64,000 bases of DNA from Streptomyces fildesensis (GCF_016107395.1 NZ_JAAIKO010000005.1:186001-250000), one strand, 5' to 3'. Numbered from the stretch's first letter, positions 8,795 to 18,083 are shown. Translations and numbers: made by a program. The notes: a model not told the origin generated them from the letters alone.

Positions 8795-8931
8795 GTCTCC
8801 CACGCTCCTTGTCAGCCTCCGCGGCCACCGCGACCCGCGCCACCGCATGATCACTCAACGGAACCCGGCCCCCGAGAGTTTCCCCGACCCGCCTGTCCGG
8901 GCGCGCCGAGGCTGCCGCACACTGGTGCGTC

Positions 8932-10224
8932 ATGGAGCTGCAGATCACCGCGACCGCGCCCGAACACCCGGCGGCCCTCCTCGACCTGCCCTGGGGCATC
9001 CCGCTGGAGGAGTGGCCCGACGAGTACCTGGTCGCCCTGCCGCGCGGCATCTCGCGCCACGTGGTGCGGTTCGCCCGCGCCGGCGACGAGGTCGTCGCGG
9101 TGAAGGAGGTCGGCGAGTGGGCCGCCGTGCGCGAGTACGGGCTGCTGCGCGATCTCGACCGGATGGCGATACCCGCGGTCGACCCGGTCGCGGTGGTGAC
9201 CGGCCGCACCAACGCGGACGGGGAGCCGCTGGAGCCGGTACTGATCACCCGGCACCTCAACGGTTCGCTGCCCTACCGGTCGATGTTCGAGACGACGATG
9301 CGGCCCGGCACCGTCAGCAGGCTCCTCGACGCCCTGGCCGTGCTGCTGGTCCGGCTGCATCTGACCGGCTTCGCGTGGGGCGACTGCAGCCTCTCCAACA
9401 CGCTCTTCCGGCGGGACGCCGGAGCGTACGCCGCCTATCTGGTGGACGCCGAGACCGGCCAGATCCAGCCGAAGCTGACGCGCGGGCAGCGCGAGTACGA
9501 CATCGAGGTCGCCCGGGTGAACATCTCGGGCGAGCTGATGGACCTGGAGGCGGGCGGCTCGCTGCACCCGTCGGTCGACCCGGTCCTGTTCGGCCAGGCG
9601 ATCGCCGACCGGTACGAGGAACTGTGGCACGAGCTGACCCGGGAGTCGGTCTATCCGGTCGGCAAGCGGCACTACATCGACCGGCGCATCCGCCGCCTGA
9701 ACGAACTCGGCTTCGACGTGGCCGAGATGCAGATCCAGCGGTCGCCGGACGGCGACGCCGTCACGTTCCTCCCCAAGGTCGTCGACGCGGGCCACCACCA
9801 GCGGCAGTTGCTGCGGCTGACCGGCATGGACGCCGAGGAGAACCAGGCGCGCAGCCTCCTGAACGACCTGGAGACCTGGATGGCCTCGCAGGACGACTAC
9901 ACGCCGGGCGACCCGCTCGGCGCGCGTCCTGAGGTCCTCGCGCACCGCTGGGTCCGCGAGGTCTTCCGGCCGACGGTCCGGGCGGTCCCGCAGGAGCTGC
10001 GGGCCTCCCTGGACACCGCCCAGGTGTTCCACGAGCTCCTGGAGCACCGCTGGTTCCTGTCCGAGCAGGCCCAGCACGACGTGGGTCTCGACGCCGCCAT
10101 CGAGGACTACGTACGCGTCGCGGCCGCCGGCCGGTCGGCGGCCGGCCATCTCGGGCCCGCCGCCACCGAGGCGGAGACCGACGACGGGAACGGTGACGGC
10201 AGCGCCCCCGTCACCGGCCCGTAG
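8932..10224 (+). CDS. DUF4032 / kinase-like domain protein
   Basis: 430-residue soluble protein. The N-terminal half looks like a lipopolysaccharide-kinase/RIO-like fold: a lysine strand (VVAVKEVGEW, about 53-62), a catalytic-loop-like WGDCSLSNTLF (about 150-160) and a metal-site-like LVDAETG (about 174-180). The C-terminal half (about 215-365) matches the DUF4032 type seen after such kinases in actinobacteria. The substrate is unknown. Start ATG at 8932 is 137 bp from the divergent flavoprotein. It ends only three bases from the convergent NADAR gene. Confidence 0.82.
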   Translation: MELQITATAPEHPAALLDLPWGIPLEEWPDEYLVALPRGISRHVVRFARAGDEVVAVKEVGEWAAVREYGLLRDLDRMAIPAVDPVAVVTGRTNADGEPLEPVLITRHLNGSLPYRSMFETTMRPGTVSRLLDALAVLLVRLHLTGFAWGDCSLSNTLFRRDAGAYAAYLVDAETGQIQPKLTRGQREYDIEVARVNISGELMDLEAGGSLHPSVDPVLFGQAIADRYEELWHELTRESVYPVGKRHYIDRRIRRLNELGFDVAEMQIQRSPDGDAVTFLPKVVDAGHHQRQLLRLTGMDAEENQARSLLNDLETWMASQDDYTPGDPLGARPEVLAHRWVREVFRPTVRAVPQELRASLDTAQVFHELLEHRWFLSEQAQHDVGLDAAIEDYVRVAAAGRSAAGHLGPAATEAETDDGNGDGSAPVTGP

Positions 10225-10227
10225 CCG

Positions 10228-10830
10228 TCAGGTCCGAGCGTCCGACGGGTGCGCCGGATCCGCCGCGAGCCGGGTGCGGGCCTCCATGAGCGCGAAGCCG
10301 AGCAGGTTGAGGCCGCGCCAGCGGGCCGGGTCCTGGGCGCGTTCGTCGTCGCCGGCCAGTCCGATGCCCCAGATCCGGTCGAGCGGACTGGCCTCGACGA
10401 GCACCCGCTCGTTCGTGCCGAGCAAGTAGTCGCGTAGTTCGGGGTGTTGCCCGAACTTGGCCACGCTGCCCTCGACGACGAGCTCGAAGCGCTCCCGCTG
10501 CCAGGTCGCGTCGTCGAAACCGCGCACCGAACGCCCCGCGGCCTTGGCGGCCTTGGGGTGAACGGCCGTCACGGCGGCGCGCTCCGCCTCCGCGTCGCCG
10601 AAGAGGCGGGCCTTGCCGGCCATCATCCAGTGCTCGGCGGTGGCGTACTCGACGCCGTTCACGGTGAAGGGCGACGGCCACCACTGGCTGAAGCAACCGG
10701 CGCCGACGCTGCCGTCGCGCTGCGGCTGATGGCCCCAGAAGTGGACGTACTTGACGCGCCGGCCGAGCCGGGCGTACTCGATCAGGTCCTCGACGGACCG
10801 GGCGCCGGCGGCCGTTTCCGCTTCCGCCAT
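10228..10830 (-). CDS. NADAR family protein (YbiA-like)
   Basis: 200-residue protein with the NADAR core: FSQWWPSPFTVNG (about 47-59), YATAEHWMMAGKARLF (about 62-77), a central Lys/Arg-rich helix and GxGLAxDD-like sequence. NADAR enzymes cleave N-glycosidic bonds of riboflavin-pathway intermediates (YbiA) or remove ADP-ribose from guanine in nucleic acids; which applies here is open. ATG at 10830 is chosen over a GTG at 10839 because the latter lies almost on its GGAG. It follows the MOSC gene by one base, so the two are co-transcribed. Confidence 0.87.
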   Translation of the reverse strand: MAEAETAAGARSVEDLIEYARLGRRVKYVHFWGHQPQRDGSVGAGCFSQWWPSPFTVNGVEYATAEHWMMAGKARLFGDAEAERAAVTAVHPKAAKAAGRSVRGFDDATWQRERFELVVEGSVAKFGQHPELRDYLLGTNERVLVEASPLDRIWGIGLAGDDERAQDPARWRGLNLLGFALMEARTRLAADPAHPSDART

Positions 10831-10831
10831 G

Positions 10832-11374
10832 TCACACACGCTCCAGCGGCCGGTGCGGGCCCTCGGGCAGTTCGACCTCGATCGGGTCGCCGGGGTGCAC
10901 CTCGCCCTCGGAGAGCACGATGCCCATGATCCCTGCCCTGCGGATCAGCTCGCCCGCCTCGTCGCGGAAGACGACTTCCTTGAGCAGGCCGGTGCGGAAG
11001 TGCTCGATCTGCAGGCACGGGTTGCGCAGTCCGGTGATCTCGACGACCGCCTCCGCACCGAGCCGCAGCCGGGCGCCGACCGGCAGGCCGAGCAGGTCCA
11101 GCTGACGGGTGGTGATGTTCTCGCCCAGGTCGCCGGGGGCGACGTCGTAACCGGCGGTCCGCAGCTCGTCGAAGAGCTCGGCGTGGATCAGATGGACCTG
11201 GCGCAGGTTGGGCTGTGTCGGGTCCTGGGCAACGCGGGACCGGTGCTGGACCGTCACGCCCAAGTGGGCGTCGCCCTCCACACCGAGACCGGCGAGCAGC
11301 CGGATGCTCTCCTCGTTCGGCTTGGTGAAGTGGTGCTCCGCACTGCGGCTGACCGCCGTGACCGTCCCGCCCAT
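10832..11374 (-). CDS. MOSC domain-containing protein
   Basis: 180-residue MOSC-fold protein. Visible family features are the GLGVEGDAHLG-like loop (about 29-39), QVHLIHAELFDEL (about 59-71), PGDLGENITT (about 80-89) and the conserved cysteine in ITGLRNPCLQIE (about 113-124). MOSC domains transfer or carry sulphur in molybdenum-cofactor sulphuration and in mARC-type reductases; standalone versions are poorly characterised. It heads a two-gene operon with the NADAR gene. Confidence 0.88.
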   Translation of the reverse strand: MGGTVTAVSRSAEHHFTKPNEESIRLLAGLGVEGDAHLGVTVQHRSRVAQDPTQPNLRQVHLIHAELFDELRTAGYDVAPGDLGENITTRQLDLLGLPVGARLRLGAEAVVEITGLRNPCLQIEHFRTGLLKEVVFRDEAGELIRRAGIMGIVLSEGEVHPGDPIEVELPEGPHRPLERV

Positions 11375-11437
11375 GAGCCGTTGCCCCCTCGACCGGTGGA
11401 TGATTCCACGATCACCCTACTCTCGGCGAGGGGCAGG

Positions 11438-11623
11438 TCAGCGGCCTATTTCCCGGCGGGAGATCCTCTTGAGCCGACGCCGCTGCGAGGGATCGAGCGT
11501 CAGATACGCGGCCACCGGAACACCGATGACCACCAGCAGTGCGAGCCAGAAGGGGACGCCCAGAATCAGCAGGACGATCCCTATGCCCACTCCGCCGATG
11601 GCGAGCTTCGCACGATTGGACAT
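11438..11623 (-). CDS. small membrane protein, 61 aa
   Basis: 61-residue protein with two closely spaced hydrophobic segments (about 6-22 and 23-40) and a strongly basic C-terminus (RRRLKRISRREIGR). ATG at 11623 is preceded by GGCGGGGAAG. Its topology is that of a hairpin membrane peptide; function unknown. It is a short but convincing reading frame with a good ribosome-binding site. Confidence 0.65.
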   Translation of the reverse strand: MSNRAKLAIGGVGIGIVLLILGVPFWLALLVVIGVPVAAYLTLDPSQRRRLKRISRREIGR

Positions 11624-11703
11624 CTTCCCCGCCTCCGTCCGCGGCACATGCCGCGCTTGTCAGGAAGAACGCCCAGTGGTCCGTCCTGGTTCCCGGATCC
11701 GGC

Positions 11704-13044
11704 TCACCAGGGCAGCGGCCGGTCCAGCCGTACACGTACCAGGGTAGTCCGCACACCGCTGTCGACCAGGCGTCCGGCGGCGTCGAACGCTCCCGGGCCG
11801 TCCGTCATGCCGAAGTCGTTGTCGTTGATCAGGACGAGCGTGGAGCGGTCGACGACGGCGACTCCCTCGATCTTCTGCGGCACGCCCGGGACCGTGTTCA
11901 GGTCCACGACGAGCTTCTTGGCCAGGACCGGCACCCCGGCCGCGGCCGGGTCGGCGAGCTGCTCCAGCGAGGGCGCGGTCGCGGGGTCGTCCCAGGACCG
12001 GCCGAGGACGTTGTCCCGGCCGCGCAGCGTGACCAGCTGCAGCCGGGCCGCCTTGTCGGTGCGCTCCTCGACGAGCAGCCGGTCCCGGCCGACGGCGACG
12101 ACCGAGGAGATCTTCAGCTCGGCGGGGTCGGTCTCGCTCGGGTCGACGACGTTCACCGGGTCGAAGCGGTAGACGTACTCGGCGGTGACCGCCCGGTGGC
12201 GCGGTGAGAAGCGCAGCAGGCGGGTGGTCAGCGAGGTCTCGCCCGCGGTCTTGTCCGGGTTGGACAGCGGGCTCTGCACGGCCATCACCAGGTCGCCGCC
12301 GGGCAGCAGGGTGAGCCCTTCGAAGCCGCGGTTGTCCTTGCGCTGGAGCAGGATCGCCGGAAGCGACTCGACGACCGGGTAGTCGGCACCGGTCAGCCCG
12401 AGCCCCTTGGGCACGTAGCGGACCAGCACCCGGCCCTTCGCCGAGACGTGGACCAGCGAGGGGCCGTACTCGTCGACGAGCCAGAAGGTGCCGTCGTCCG
12501 CCCGGACGATGCCCTCGGTATCGAGCCCGTTCGGGTTGTACGCCAGCGGGGTCGACGCGTCGTAGGTGAAGGGCGCCTCGTCCCGCGACGCCTGGTCCGA
12601 CAGCCCGGTGACGGGCGCGCCGTGCGAGGTCGTGACGGGGATCGACGTCAGTACCTTGAGGGTGTCGCCGACGACCTTCACCTTGACGATCGCCGGGTCG
12701 AACCCCGGCACGGGGAACGTACGCCGCTTGTCCTTGCCGACCTTGATCTGGCCGTTGGGTCCCCGGTCGGTGACGGTCCAGTACTCACCAGGACGTCCCG
12801 CCGGGAAGATGTCACTGCCGATGCCGCCGAGCTTCACCCCGCGGTCGTCCCCGACCGTGCCGGGCAGCAGGCGGTTGCTGAACGTCCCCAGCGGGATGGC
12901 GGGCAGGGTGGCGGTGCCGGTGACCCGCGCGGCCGGACGGTGCGCGGCGGGCGCGCCGTCGGCCTGGCCGGGCAGCCCGAGGGCGGCGAGCGCGGCGACC
13001 GGGATCACCACCGCCACCGGACGACGCAGAGAACGCAGAGCCAT
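11704..13044 (-). CDS. secreted phytase-like esterase domain protein
   Basis: 446-residue secreted protein. A signal peptide (basic n-region, hydrophobic core to about residue 25, Ala-rich cleavage region) is followed by a beta-propeller-like esterase-phytase domain. Characteristic pieces are YWTVTDRGPNG (about 90-100), NPNGLDTEGI, FWLVDEYGPSLVHV and RGFEGLTLLPGGDLVMAVQSPL, and LINDNDFGM near the end. The family groups extracellular phosphate-ester or esterase enzymes; phytate is one possible substrate. ATG at 13044 has GGGGAGG about seven bases upstream. Confidence 0.85.
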   Translation of the reverse strand: MALRSLRRPVAVVIPVAALAALGLPGQADGAPAAHRPAARVTGTATLPAIPLGTFSNRLLPGTVGDDRGVKLGGIGSDIFPAGRPGEYWTVTDRGPNGQIKVGKDKRRTFPVPGFDPAIVKVKVVGDTLKVLTSIPVTTSHGAPVTGLSDQASRDEAPFTYDASTPLAYNPNGLDTEGIVRADDGTFWLVDEYGPSLVHVSAKGRVLVRYVPKGLGLTGADYPVVESLPAILLQRKDNRGFEGLTLLPGGDLVMAVQSPLSNPDKTAGETSLTTRLLRFSPRHRAVTAEYVYRFDPVNVVDPSETDPAELKISSVVAVGRDRLLVEERTDKAARLQLVTLRGRDNVLGRSWDDPATAPSLEQLADPAAAGVPVLAKKLVVDLNTVPGVPQKIEGVAVVDRSTLVLINDNDFGMTDGPGAFDAAGRLVDSGVRTTLVRVRLDRPLPW

Positions 13045-13173
13045 CGGACCTCCCCAGAACGCCAGTACGTCAAGCGCCCCAAGGCTCTGCGGTCCGGCCC
13101 AACGCGGCCCCACGTTCCGGTGAACTCCCGCCCAGCACTGGACGAACGGCACCGCCCGCCGGGGCCCTGCCGC

Positions 13174-14067
13174 TCAGGACACGACGTCCTTCGTCCGGAA
13201 TCCGCGGAAGGCGAGGGCGGTCAGCACCAGGGCGTAGGAGACGGAGACCGCGGCGCCCTGGATCATGCCGGACCATTCGAGGTGCGGCTGGAGGGCGTCG
13301 GCCCAGGAGTACTGCCAGTGGGCGGGGAGCAGATCGCGCCAGGAGCCGAGCGCGGTGACGGCGTCCAGGACGTTGCCGACGATGGTGAGCCCGACGGCTC
13401 CGCCGACGGCGCCGAGCGGGGCGTCGGTGATCGTCGAGAGCCAGAAGGCGAGCGCCGCGGTGACCAGCTGGCTGACGAAGATGAACGTGATGACGATGCC
13501 CAGCCGCGGCAGCGCCGTGGCGGAGGGCAGGGATCCGCCGGTGGGAATCTGCAGATCGCCCCAGCCGTAGGCGACGGTGCCGGCCGCGAGGGCGACGACG
13601 GGCAGCAGGAGCATCGCCGCCGCGCTGAAGCCGAGCGCCACCAGGAACTTGCTGGTGAGCAGCCGCATCCGGGGCACCGGCGCGGCCAGCAGATAGCGCA
13701 GCGAGGACCAGCTGGCCTCCGAGGCGATGGTGTCGCCGCAGAACAGCGCCACCGGCACCACCAGCAGGAAGCCCGCAGAGACGAACAGGCAGGTGGCGGC
13801 GAAGTTGGCGCCGGAGGCGGTCGCGGTGTCGATGAGGGAGGGCCCGTTGCGGCTGTCGCTGCCGTCGGGCTGGCCGCCGATGGCGAAGGCCGCGATGAGG
13901 ATGAAGGGCAGTGCGGCGAGCACCGCGCCGACCACGAGGGTGCGCCGCCGCCGCAACTGCCGCATCGCCTCCACCCGCAGCGGCAGGGTGCGCCGCGGGT
14001 GGTAGCCGGGGGCCGTGGAGGTGGCGGGAGCGGAGGCCGGGGAAGGTGCCGGGGCGGTGGCGCTCAT
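13174..14067 (-). CDS. ABC-2 type transporter permease
   Basis: 297-residue polytopic protein with about six membrane helices, starting after a short Ala/Pro/Ser-rich N-terminus. Features are LRVEAMRQLRRRRT before helix 1, an extracytoplasmic loop, and the typical EASWSSLRYLLAAPVPRMRLLTSKF-like segment (key E, S, RY, P, R, K) after helix 2. It pairs with the ATPase half of the preceding gene. ATG overlaps that gene's stop by four bases (ATGA), so the two are translationally coupled and should form one exporter of unknown substrate. Confidence 0.88.
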   Translation of the reverse strand: MSATAPAPSPASAPATSTAPGYHPRRTLPLRVEAMRQLRRRRTLVVGAVLAALPFILIAAFAIGGQPDGSDSRNGPSLIDTATASGANFAATCLFVSAGFLLVVPVALFCGDTIASEASWSSLRYLLAAPVPRMRLLTSKFLVALGFSAAAMLLLPVVALAAGTVAYGWGDLQIPTGGSLPSATALPRLGIVITFIFVSQLVTAALAFWLSTITDAPLGAVGGAVGLTIVGNVLDAVTALGSWRDLLPAHWQYSWADALQPHLEWSGMIQGAAVSVSYALVLTALAFRGFRTKDVVS

Positions 14068-16703
14068 GCGTTGCCTCCGATGAGGGTGAGGAAGGCGTCC
14101 TCCAGGCGGCGCTGCGGTCCGACCCGCGTGACCGGGACGTCCAGCCGGACGAGTTCGACGAGGAGTTGCGGGACGGTCATCCCGTCGAGGGCGATGAGCA
14201 GGCCGTCGTCGCCGCGCACCGCGCCGGACAGCCCCGGCAGCTCGGCGACCTTCTCCAGGACCCCTTCGGGCAGTTCGCCCTCGACCCCGACGAGCAGGGT
14301 GTCGGCGGAGCCGGTGATCTGCCCGACCGGGCCCGCGGTGATCAGCCGTCCGCGGTCCATCACGACGAGGTGGGTGCAGCTCTGCTCGACCTCGGCGAGC
14401 AGATGGCTGGAGACGATCACGGTGCGGCCCTCGGCCGCGTACCGGATGAGCACCTCGCGCATCTCGCGGATCTGCGGCGGGTCGAGGCCGTTGGTCGGCT
14501 CGTCCAGGATCAGCAGGTCCGGCATGCCGAGCATCGCCTGCGCGATGGCGAGCCGCTGCCGCATGCCCTGCGAGTAGGTGCGGACCGCCCGGCGCAGCGC
14601 GTCGCCGAGGCCGGCGATCTCCAGCGCCTCCTCGAAGTGCGCGTCCTGCGCGGGCCGGCCGGTGGCCTGCCAGTACAGGTCGAGGTTGGCGCGCCCCGAC
14701 AGGTGCGGCAGGAAGCCCGCGCCCTCGACGAACGAGCCGACCCGGGACAGCACCGGCGCACCGGGCCTGATGGCCTCGCCGAAGACCCGGATCTCGCCGC
14801 CGTCGGGACGGATCAGCCCCATCAGCATCCGCAGTGTGGTGGTCTTTCCGGCGCCGTTGGGGCCGAGGAGTCCGAGCACCTGGCCGCGTTCGACACGGAA
14901 CGTCAGATCGCGGACGGCGTAGCGGTCGGCGGACTTGGCGTACTTCTTGCTCAGGTCGGTGATCTGCAGCGGTACCCCGGACAGCGCCGGGTCGGGGGCC
15001 GGGGTCCGCACCCGGCGGCGGCCGGTGAGGAGCAGCAGCGCGGCGACGACGGCCGCGCCGAGCGGCATGCCCCAGGTCCACCACGGCAGCCCGGCGGCCG
15101 CGGTGGCGACCCCGGGGGCGGTCGGCAGCGTCAGCGCGGGAGCGGTGAGCGAGACCGTGTACGTGGCGGCCGGGGCCGGTGAGGCGTAGGCGAGGTCGGT
15201 ACTGGCCAGGACGAGGCGCAGCCGGTGGCCGGCCGCGAACTGGTGGTCGACAGCGGGCAGCCGCAGCTCCACGCTGCTGCCGCCGGCCGAACCGCCGACG
15301 CGTACCGGGGTGACGAGTTGCGCGGGCAGCGACTGGCGGCCGTCCGCGGAGACGTCGTAGAGCTTCGCGAAGAGGACCGCGTCGTCCGCCGCGGTCCTGA
15401 CGCGCACGGTGACGGTGGGCGAGCCGGTGACGCGGATCCCGGAGGCGAGCGGGGCCGAGTCGAAGTGCGCCGACTGGCCGGGGAAGTCCAGCGAGATGCC
15501 GGCGCCGAGGCCGGCCAGCTGGGAGAGGCCGCCGATGCCCGGGAGCGAGGAGATCGCGGGCGGGCTGCCGCCCGCGGGGTTGGCGATGGTCTGCTCGCCG
15601 CCGGTGAGCGGGACCGTACGGGACGAGGTGCCGGCCAGGCCCGGGTAGCGGTCCGCGGTCGCGCCGCGCAACACGGCGCGGCCGTCGGTGGAGTTCACCC
15701 CGCCGGTGCGGGTCACCCGGAAGGCCGGTCCGGTGCCGGCCGAGGTGTCGCCCTTGAGGTAGCGGTCGAACCAGGCGGCGACCCGGCCGTCCACCCGGGC
15801 GGTCTCCAGGTCGCCGCCGTCGTGGCCGCCGGAGATCCAGTCGACGTCGACGGGCGCGCCGTTCGCGGTGATCGCCTTCGCCATGGCGTCGGCCTGGCCG
15901 AGCGGGAAGAGCGAGTCGCTCTGGCCCTGCACGATCAGGGTCGGCACCTTGATGCGGTCCGCGACGGCGGACGGGCTGAGCTTGTCCAGCATGGCGCGGG
16001 CGTCCGCGTCGGGCTTCCCGGCGACGGCGACCCGCTGGTACATCGCGCAGACGGCCGGCGCGAAGCGTCCGCACGCCGGATCGCCGGCCCGTGCGCCGCT
16101 GGAGAAGAAGATCCCGGCCCAGAGCTTCTTGTAGACGTCCCCGGGGAAGAGCGAGTCGGCGAGGTTCCAGTAGGTGATCTGCGGGGCGATGGCGTCGATC
16201 CGCCGGTCGTACCCCGCGGCGAGCAGCGAGATCGCCCCGCCGTAGGACGCCCCGGCGACCCCGACCCGGGGGTCGCCCGCCGCGTCGAGCCGTACCTCGG
16301 GCCGCTTGGCGAGCCAGTCGACGAGCCGGCTCACATCGGCGACCTCACCGTCCGGCGCGTTGAGGCCGATGGTGCCGGTGGACTTCCCGAAGCCGCGGGC
16401 GGACCAGGTGAGCACGGCGTAGCCCCGGCGGGCCAGGTCCTCGGCCTGGTCGCGCATGTCGTCCTTGCTGCCGCCGAAGCCGTGTCCGAGCAGCACGGCG
16501 GGGCGGCGCTGCGTCCCGCCGGAGGTGAAGAACGACGTGTCGAGCCGCTCCCCCTGCCCGGGGAGCATCGCGTCCTCCTGGTGCACGGCGGTGCCGGACG
16601 AGGCGGCCGACGACGCCACCGCCCACGTTCCGGCGCCACCGAGCAGGGCGAGCGCCACCGCGCCGGTGAGCAACCGCTTGCGCCGCGGCAGTCGAAGATC
16701 CAT
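14064..16703 (-). CDS. fusion of extracytoplasmic CocE/S15-like alpha/beta hydrolase and ABC transporter ATPase
   Basis: 879-residue two-part protein. A basic N-terminus and hydrophobic segment (about 11-32) act as signal or anchor. The S15/CocE-like hydrolase follows: LLGHGFGGSKDD near 70-81, nucleophile elbow GASYGG near 165-170, acid region GQSDSLFP and histidine in SGGHDGGD, then a jelly-roll domain with APLASGIRVTGSP. A second membrane helix (about 547-566) leads to a complete ABC ATPase: Walker A GPNGAGKTT, signature YSQGM, Walker B LLILDEPTNGLDP, switch His in SSHLL. Topology therefore predicts the hydrolase outside and the ATPase inside. It is coupled by ATGA to the permease gene. The hydrolase could process the exported substrate, but this is inferred. 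Confidence 0.88.
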   Translation of the reverse strand: MDLRLPRRKRLLTGAVALALLGGAGTWAVASSAASSGTAVHQEDAMLPGQGERLDTSFFTSGGTQRRPAVLLGHGFGGSKDDMRDQAEDLARRGYAVLTWSARGFGKSTGTIGLNAPDGEVADVSRLVDWLAKRPEVRLDAAGDPRVGVAGASYGGAISLLAAGYDRRIDAIAPQITYWNLADSLFPGDVYKKLWAGIFFSSGARAGDPACGRFAPAVCAMYQRVAVAGKPDADARAMLDKLSPSAVADRIKVPTLIVQGQSDSLFPLGQADAMAKAITANGAPVDVDWISGGHDGGDLETARVDGRVAAWFDRYLKGDTSAGTGPAFRVTRTGGVNSTDGRAVLRGATADRYPGLAGTSSRTVPLTGGEQTIANPAGGSPPAISSLPGIGGLSQLAGLGAGISLDFPGQSAHFDSAPLASGIRVTGSPTVTVRVRTAADDAVLFAKLYDVSADGRQSLPAQLVTPVRVGGSAGGSSVELRLPAVDHQFAAGHRLRLVLASTDLAYASPAPAATYTVSLTAPALTLPTAPGVATAAAGLPWWTWGMPLGAAVVAALLLLTGRRRVRTPAPDPALSGVPLQITDLSKKYAKSADRYAVRDLTFRVERGQVLGLLGPNGAGKTTTLRMLMGLIRPDGGEIRVFGEAIRPGAPVLSRVGSFVEGAGFLPHLSGRANLDLYWQATGRPAQDAHFEEALEIAGLGDALRRAVRTYSQGMRQRLAIAQAMLGMPDLLILDEPTNGLDPPQIREMREVLIRYAAEGRTVIVSSHLLAEVEQSCTHLVVMDRGRLITAGPVGQITGSADTLLVGVEGELPEGVLEKVAELPGLSGAVRGDDGLLIALDGMTVPQLLVELVRLDVPVTRVGPQRRLEDAFLTLIGGNA

Positions 16704-16890
16704 GGTCCGATCCTACGGTCGCCACCACGGCCGGCCTCGAACCGGCCGTGGGATTCCCCGCGTATTCACAGACACCGCGGCAGTGGGCCCCGGACGGCCG
16801 CCTCCCTTGACTTCTCGAACGGCCCGTGCGATCCATGGCGGTTCCGACCGCCCAACGGCCCCTCGGGGGCCGCGAAGTACCGGGAGCCGC

Positions 16891-17367
16891 ATGCTGACGC
16901 TCACCGAAATCTCCGACCGGCTGGAGATACAGGACCTGATGGTCGACTACTGCCACGCCGTCGACACCCGGCAATGGGACCTGCTCGACGAGGTGTTCGC
17001 CGCGGGCGCCGTCATCGACTACACCGCGACCGGCGGGCCACGCGGCACCCTCCCGGAGATCAAGGACTTCCTCGGCTCCGTGATGGGGCGGTTCCCCGCC
17101 TACCAGCACCTCCTGGGCAACGCCTCGATCCGGCTCGACGGCGACACCGCGACCGGCCGCACCATGTGCCACAACCCGCTGGTCCTGCCCGGCGACCAGG
17201 GCGCGGCGGACGGCGGGGTACTGCACTGCGGTATGTGGTACATCGATGCTTTCGTCCGCGTCGGCGGCGCCTGGCGTATCGCTGAGCGCTTCCAGGAGAA
17301 GTCGTACATGCACTTCGCGCCGGGCGGGCCCCGGCAGCCGAAGTCGTCCCGTCAGGCGGCCGGCTGA
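16891..17367 (+). CDS. SnoaL/NTF2-like family protein
   Basis: 158-residue protein of the NTF2-like cone fold. The N-terminal helix EISDRLEIQDLMVDYCHAVDTRQWDLLDEVF (about 5-35; key D, Y, D, W, D, F) and later GGAWRIAERF are typical of SnoaL-like/polyketide-cyclase-like or steroid-isomerase-like proteins. It may bind a small hydrophobic ligand or act as an isomerase or hydratase; no pathway genes are adjacent. ATG at 16891 follows CGGGAG by five bases. It is convergent with the LAXTG surface-protein gene through a shared hairpin. Confidence 0.82.
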   Translation: MLTLTEISDRLEIQDLMVDYCHAVDTRQWDLLDEVFAAGAVIDYTATGGPRGTLPEIKDFLGSVMGRFPAYQHLLGNASIRLDGDTATGRTMCHNPLVLPGDQGAADGGVLHCGMWYIDAFVRVGGAWRIAERFQEKSYMHFAPGGPRQPKSSRQAAG

Positions 17368-17385
17368 CGAAGAGGTCCGACGAAA

Positions 17386-17424
17386 AGGGCCCGCACCCCT
17401 GGACAGTCCAGGAGTACGGGCCCT
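17386..17424. terminator. bidirectional hairpin terminator
   Basis: Outer arms AGGGCCCG (17386-17393) and CGGGCCCT (17417-17424) with an inner stem CTGGA/TCCAG. It lies between two convergent genes and has A-rich flank GAAAA on the left, which reads as a U-run for the minus-strand gene. Confidence 0.7.
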
Positions 17425-17468
17425 CCGACGCGCTACGGGGATTCCGCCTGCGGGTGGGAACTGGTGGA

Positions 17469-18083
17469 TCAGCTGTGCGAGGAGCGGCGCTTGCGGTTCA
17501 TGAAGAGCAGGCCCGCACCGGCGGCCACGACGGCCGCGGCGATGCCGCCCATGATCGGCGTGGAGCTGGAACCACCGGTCTCCGCCAGGTTGGTCGGCGG
17601 GGTGGACTGGCTCGGCTTGACGACGGGCGCGCTCGACGTCGGCGTGGCCGGCGGGGTGGACGGCTTCGTGGACGGCGCCGTGGTGGGCGGAGTCTTGGGC
17701 GGGGTGGACTCGTCACCCTTGCAGGGAGCGACCGTCTTGGTCTCGTCCTTGTCGAAGTTGTGCTTGTCCGACGTGTCGCCCGCCTTGACGACGAGGTGCA
17801 CGGACACGTCCTGACCGTGCTTCGCCAGGTCCAGCGTCTTGTGGAAGGAGCTCTTGAAGCTGGTCTTCGCCAGCAGGTCCTTGCCGTCCACGGTGATCGT
17901 GACGGTGTTCTCGACCTTGCTGTTGTACTGCGTGAGGTCGACGGTGACCTTGTCGCAGGTGACCGACCAGACCGGCGTGTGCGCCGATGCCGGAGTGGCG
18001 AGAACGCCCGTTCCGACGAGTGCCGCGAAACTGACGGCGGCTATCGCACCGGTACGAACCCGGCCGTGGTGCTCTATCTGCAT
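17469..18083 (-). CDS. LAXTG sortase-anchored cell-surface protein
   Basis: 204-residue wall protein. Signal peptide (about 1-34, ending ATPASA before HT), then an extracellular domain with two cysteines (CDK near 43 and APCKG near 121) that may form a disulphide. A Thr/Pro/Ser-rich stalk (about 128-166) leads to the sorting signal LAETG, a hydrophobic helix and the basic tail RKRRSS. LAXTG is the motif used by class E sortases common in Streptomyces. No sortase gene is in the window. Ligand or function of the exposed domain is unknown. Confidence 0.88.
   Translation of the reverse strand: MQIEHHGRVRTGAIAAVSFAALVGTGVLATPASAHTPVWSVTCDKVTVDLTQYNSKVENTVTITVDGKDLLAKTSFKSSFHKTLDLAKHGQDVSVHLVVKAGDTSDKHNFDKDETKTVAPCKGDESTPPKTPPTTAPSTKPSTPPATPTSSAPVVKPSQSTPPTNLAETGGSSSTPIMGGIAAAVVAAGAGLLFMNRKRRSSHS

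Noticed and set aside
6683..9103. 806-residue plus-strand open frame
   Set aside because: It overlaps the acidic-linker gene and is antisense to the flavoprotein; it has no family features.
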